Below are positions 62,244-64,000 of a DNA stretch of 64,000 nucleotides, one piece after another. A model generated the notes under the pieces. That model did no database searches. It saw nothing but the letters and a program-made list of their open reading frames with translations, and was not told the DNA's origin. Position numbers and translations under genes: made by a program. This DNA is from Vreelandella nanhaiensis (GTDB lineage Bacteria; Pseudomonadota; Gammaproteobacteria; Pseudomonadales; Halomonadaceae). The stretch lies in contig NZ_RZHF01000029.1 in NCBI RefSeq assembly GCF_003990185.1, positions 62,001 through 126,000 on the forward strand, given 5' to 3'. Position 1 is the stretch's first letter. Each line of letters starts with the position of its first letter.

Positions 62244-64000
62244 AAGAAACGCAGACAAGCGGATCGGCGCTGAGTGCCCGCCGGACCTGGAACATCGATC
62301 AGTGGGGCAGCGGCTACTTTGATGTAGACGATCATGGCCAAGCGCTGGTGCGCCCTTTGGGCAACGATGCCGAAGGCCCTGCCCTGCCCCTGCGTGAACT
62401 GGTATGCCAGCTGCAGGACGCGGGTTTGCGTTTGCCTGTTCTGGTTCGCTTTAGCGACATCCTTCATGACCGGGTAGAACAGCTATGTGGCGCCTTTGAT
62501 GCCGCCATGAGCGATATTGATTATCAGGGCGGTTACACGGCGGTTTACCCCATAAAGGTCAACCAGCAGCGCCGCGTGGTAGAGGAAATTCTGGCCACTT
62601 CTGAGCGGGGTAATGGCCGTGTGGGTCTGGAAGCCGGCAGCAAGCCCGAGCTACTCGCCGTGCTGGCCCTGTCTGGCGGTGGCTCCTCGCTGATTGTGTG
62701 TAACGGTTATAAGGATCGAGAGTACGTACGCCTTGCACTGTTGGGGGAAAAGCTAGGCCATCGCGTTTATCTGGTGGTGGAAAAGCTTTCAGAGCTTGCG
62801 ATGATCATGGACGAAGCGCGGGAGCTCGATGTCACACCACGCATTGGCCTGCGCGCACGCCTTGCTTCTGTAGGTAAGGGCAAGTGGCAGAACACCGGTG
62901 GGGAAAAATCCAAATTTGGCCTGACCGCCAGTCAGATTCTTGAAGTAGTGGAAACGCTGCGCGCGCAGGACGCGCTGGCAAGTCTTCAACTGGTGCACTT
63001 CCACCTGGGTTCACAGATTGCCAACATCCGCGATATTCAGCGCGGCCTGCGTGAGTGCGCCCGGTTTTACCAGAATCTAATTACCCTGGGTGCGCCTATC
63101 GACACGGTCGACGTGGGCGGCGGCCTGGGTATTGACTACGAGGGCACTCGCTCACGCAGCTACTGCTCGGCCAATTACTCCATGCGCGAATACGCTCGCA
63201 ACGTGGTGAGCGCGTTCGCCCAGCTCTGCGAAGAGGCTGACCTGCCCCAGCCTCATTTGATCAGCGAATCCGGCCGGGCGTTAACCGCTCACCACGCGGT
63301 GTTGATTACTAACGTGATTGGCGAGGAGCGCATCGACGATACACCGCCGGAGAAATCACCCCAAGAGGATATGCAGGTCGATGCCCTGTGGCGCGTGTTC
63401 GACCAGCTTGCCACTCCTCAGGAGCCGCGCATGCTGGTCGAGGCCTGGCATGACTTGCTACAGGCAGTGAGCGAGCTTCAGGACCGCTTCGTGCTGGGCT
63501 TAAGTGATATTAATGCCCGCGCTGAAGGCGAACGCCTTTATTTAGCGGCTTGCGCGCGTTTGCGCAGCCAGCTGGATACCCGTAACCGCGCCCACCGTGA
63601 AATCATGGATGAGCTGGCCGAAAAACTGGCTGACAAGCTGTTCGTTAACTTCTCGCTATTCCAGTCGGTGCCTGACGTGTGGGGCATTGAGCAGATATTC
63701 CCGGTGTTGCCGTTAAGTGGGCTAAACCAAACCCCAACGCGCCGGGCAGTGATTCAGGACATTACCTGCGATTCCGACGGGCGTATTGATAGCTATGTGG
63801 ATGGCCAGGGCGTGGAAAGCACTCTCCCGCTACCTGAGTGGCCATCTGAGGATGAACGCTGGCTGGGTTTCTTTCTGGTCGGCGCCTACCAGGAAATTCT
63901 GGGCGATTTGCACAACCTGTTCGGCGATACCGACTCGGTTGATGCGGCGTTAAACGAACACGGCGAATGGGTGCTTTCCAACCCGCTGGCTGGCGATACC
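62240..64000 (+). CDS. speA: Biosynthetic arginine decarboxylase, N-terminal part (cut by window edge)
   Basis: 587 codons are in view with no stop; the family is about 630-660 residues. PLP lysine in YTAVYPIKVNQQRRVVE, GLEAGSKPELLAVLAL, VHFHLGSQIANIRDIQRGL, DVGGGLGIDYEGTRS and ISESGRALTAHHAVL are the SpeA fingerprints. Converts arginine to agmatine for putrescine synthesis. The ATG overlaps the thrB stop (ATGA). No strong ribosome binding site is visible, so its translation may depend on thrB. Confidence 0.95.
   Translation, partial: MKETQTSGSALSARRTWNIDQWGSGYFDVDDHGQALVRPLGNDAEGPALPLRELVCQLQDAGLRLPVLVRFSDILHDRVEQLCGAFDAAMSDIDYQGGYTAVYPIKVNQQRRVVEEILATSERGNGRVGLEAGSKPELLAVLALSGGGSSLIVCNGYKDREYVRLALLGEKLGHRVYLVVEKLSELAMIMDEARELDVTPRIGLRARLASVGKGKWQNTGGEKSKFGLTASQILEVVETLRAQDALASLQLVHFHLGSQIANIRDIQRGLRECARFYQNLITLGAPIDTVDVGGGLGIDYEGTRSRSYCSANYSMREYARNVVSAFAQLCEEADLPQPHLISESGRALTAHHAVLITNVIGEERIDDTPPEKSPQEDMQVDALWRVFDQLATPQEPRMLVEAWHDLLQAVSELQDRFVLGLSDINARAEGERLYLAACARLRSQLDTRNRAHREIMDELAEKLADKLFVNFSLFQSVPDVWGIEQIFPVLPLSGLNQTPTRRAVIQDITCDSDGRIDSYVDGQGVESTLPLPEWPSEDERWLGFFLVGAYQEILGDLHNLFGDTDSVDAALNEHGEWVLSNPLAGDT

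Overview
The window reads as chromosomal core DNA of a moderately GC-rich gammaproteobacterium, most likely a Halomonas-like member of the Halomonadaceae. The first 13.5 kb follows the Pseudomonas order (maeB, rpmE, priA, argS, SPOR gene, hslVU, DUF971 gene, ubiE-ubiJ-ubiB, hisE, tatABC) with two losses. Other pointers are a FabY-type ketosynthase, a BCCT osmolyte carrier, a TRAP transporter, a split fbp iron uptake locus and many acidic proteins. I see no rRNA, tRNA, CRISPR, prophage or insertion sequence.

Layout: 1-13.6 kb holds the malic enzyme start, L31, PriA, ArgS, proteolysis (HslVU), ubiquinone genes, HisE and the Tat translocase. 13.7-21.4 kb holds ElbB, HemB, polyphosphate kinase with a Pho-box-like array, MetR with a likely operator, and an RstAB-like two-component pair. 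21.6-26.6 kb holds several small or poorly known membrane genes around a UMF1 transporter and a BCCT carrier. 26.7-33.3 kb (minus strand) holds an AEC transporter, GlnE, DgkA, DacB and a divergent TrmB-like methyltransferase. 33.5-41.2 kb (plus strand) holds FabY, CoaD, ferredoxin, a MATE transporter, an AtoE-like transporter, a thioesterase, a pore-less voltage-sensor-like protein and a LysE exporter. 41.2-45.1 kb holds an I78 inhibitor lipoprotein, an entericidin-like peptide, a HIT protein and a tightly coupled four-gene lipoprotein/DUF1007/NicO metal operon. 45.2-50.7 kb holds glycerate kinase, Dps, PepD and TmcA. 51-58.2 kb holds a dctPQM-type TRAP operon and the rearranged fbpB/fbpC/fbpA iron genes. 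58.3-64 kb holds PolA (minus) and thrB-speA (plus, overlapping; speA runs off the window).

The observations most worth following are the pore-less voltage-sensor protein (39583-40587), the BCCT carrier with an altered aromatic box plus a co-transcribed 54-residue membrane peptide (24123-25956), the paired paralogous lipoproteins in front of a metal exporter (42377-45054), and four TGTCA half-sites at exact 11-bp spacing upstream of ppk. Start codons were chosen by ribosome binding site and family alignment. Four genes (priA, hemB, fabY, glycerate kinase) appear to use TTG. All family names come from reading motifs by eye; no database search was run.
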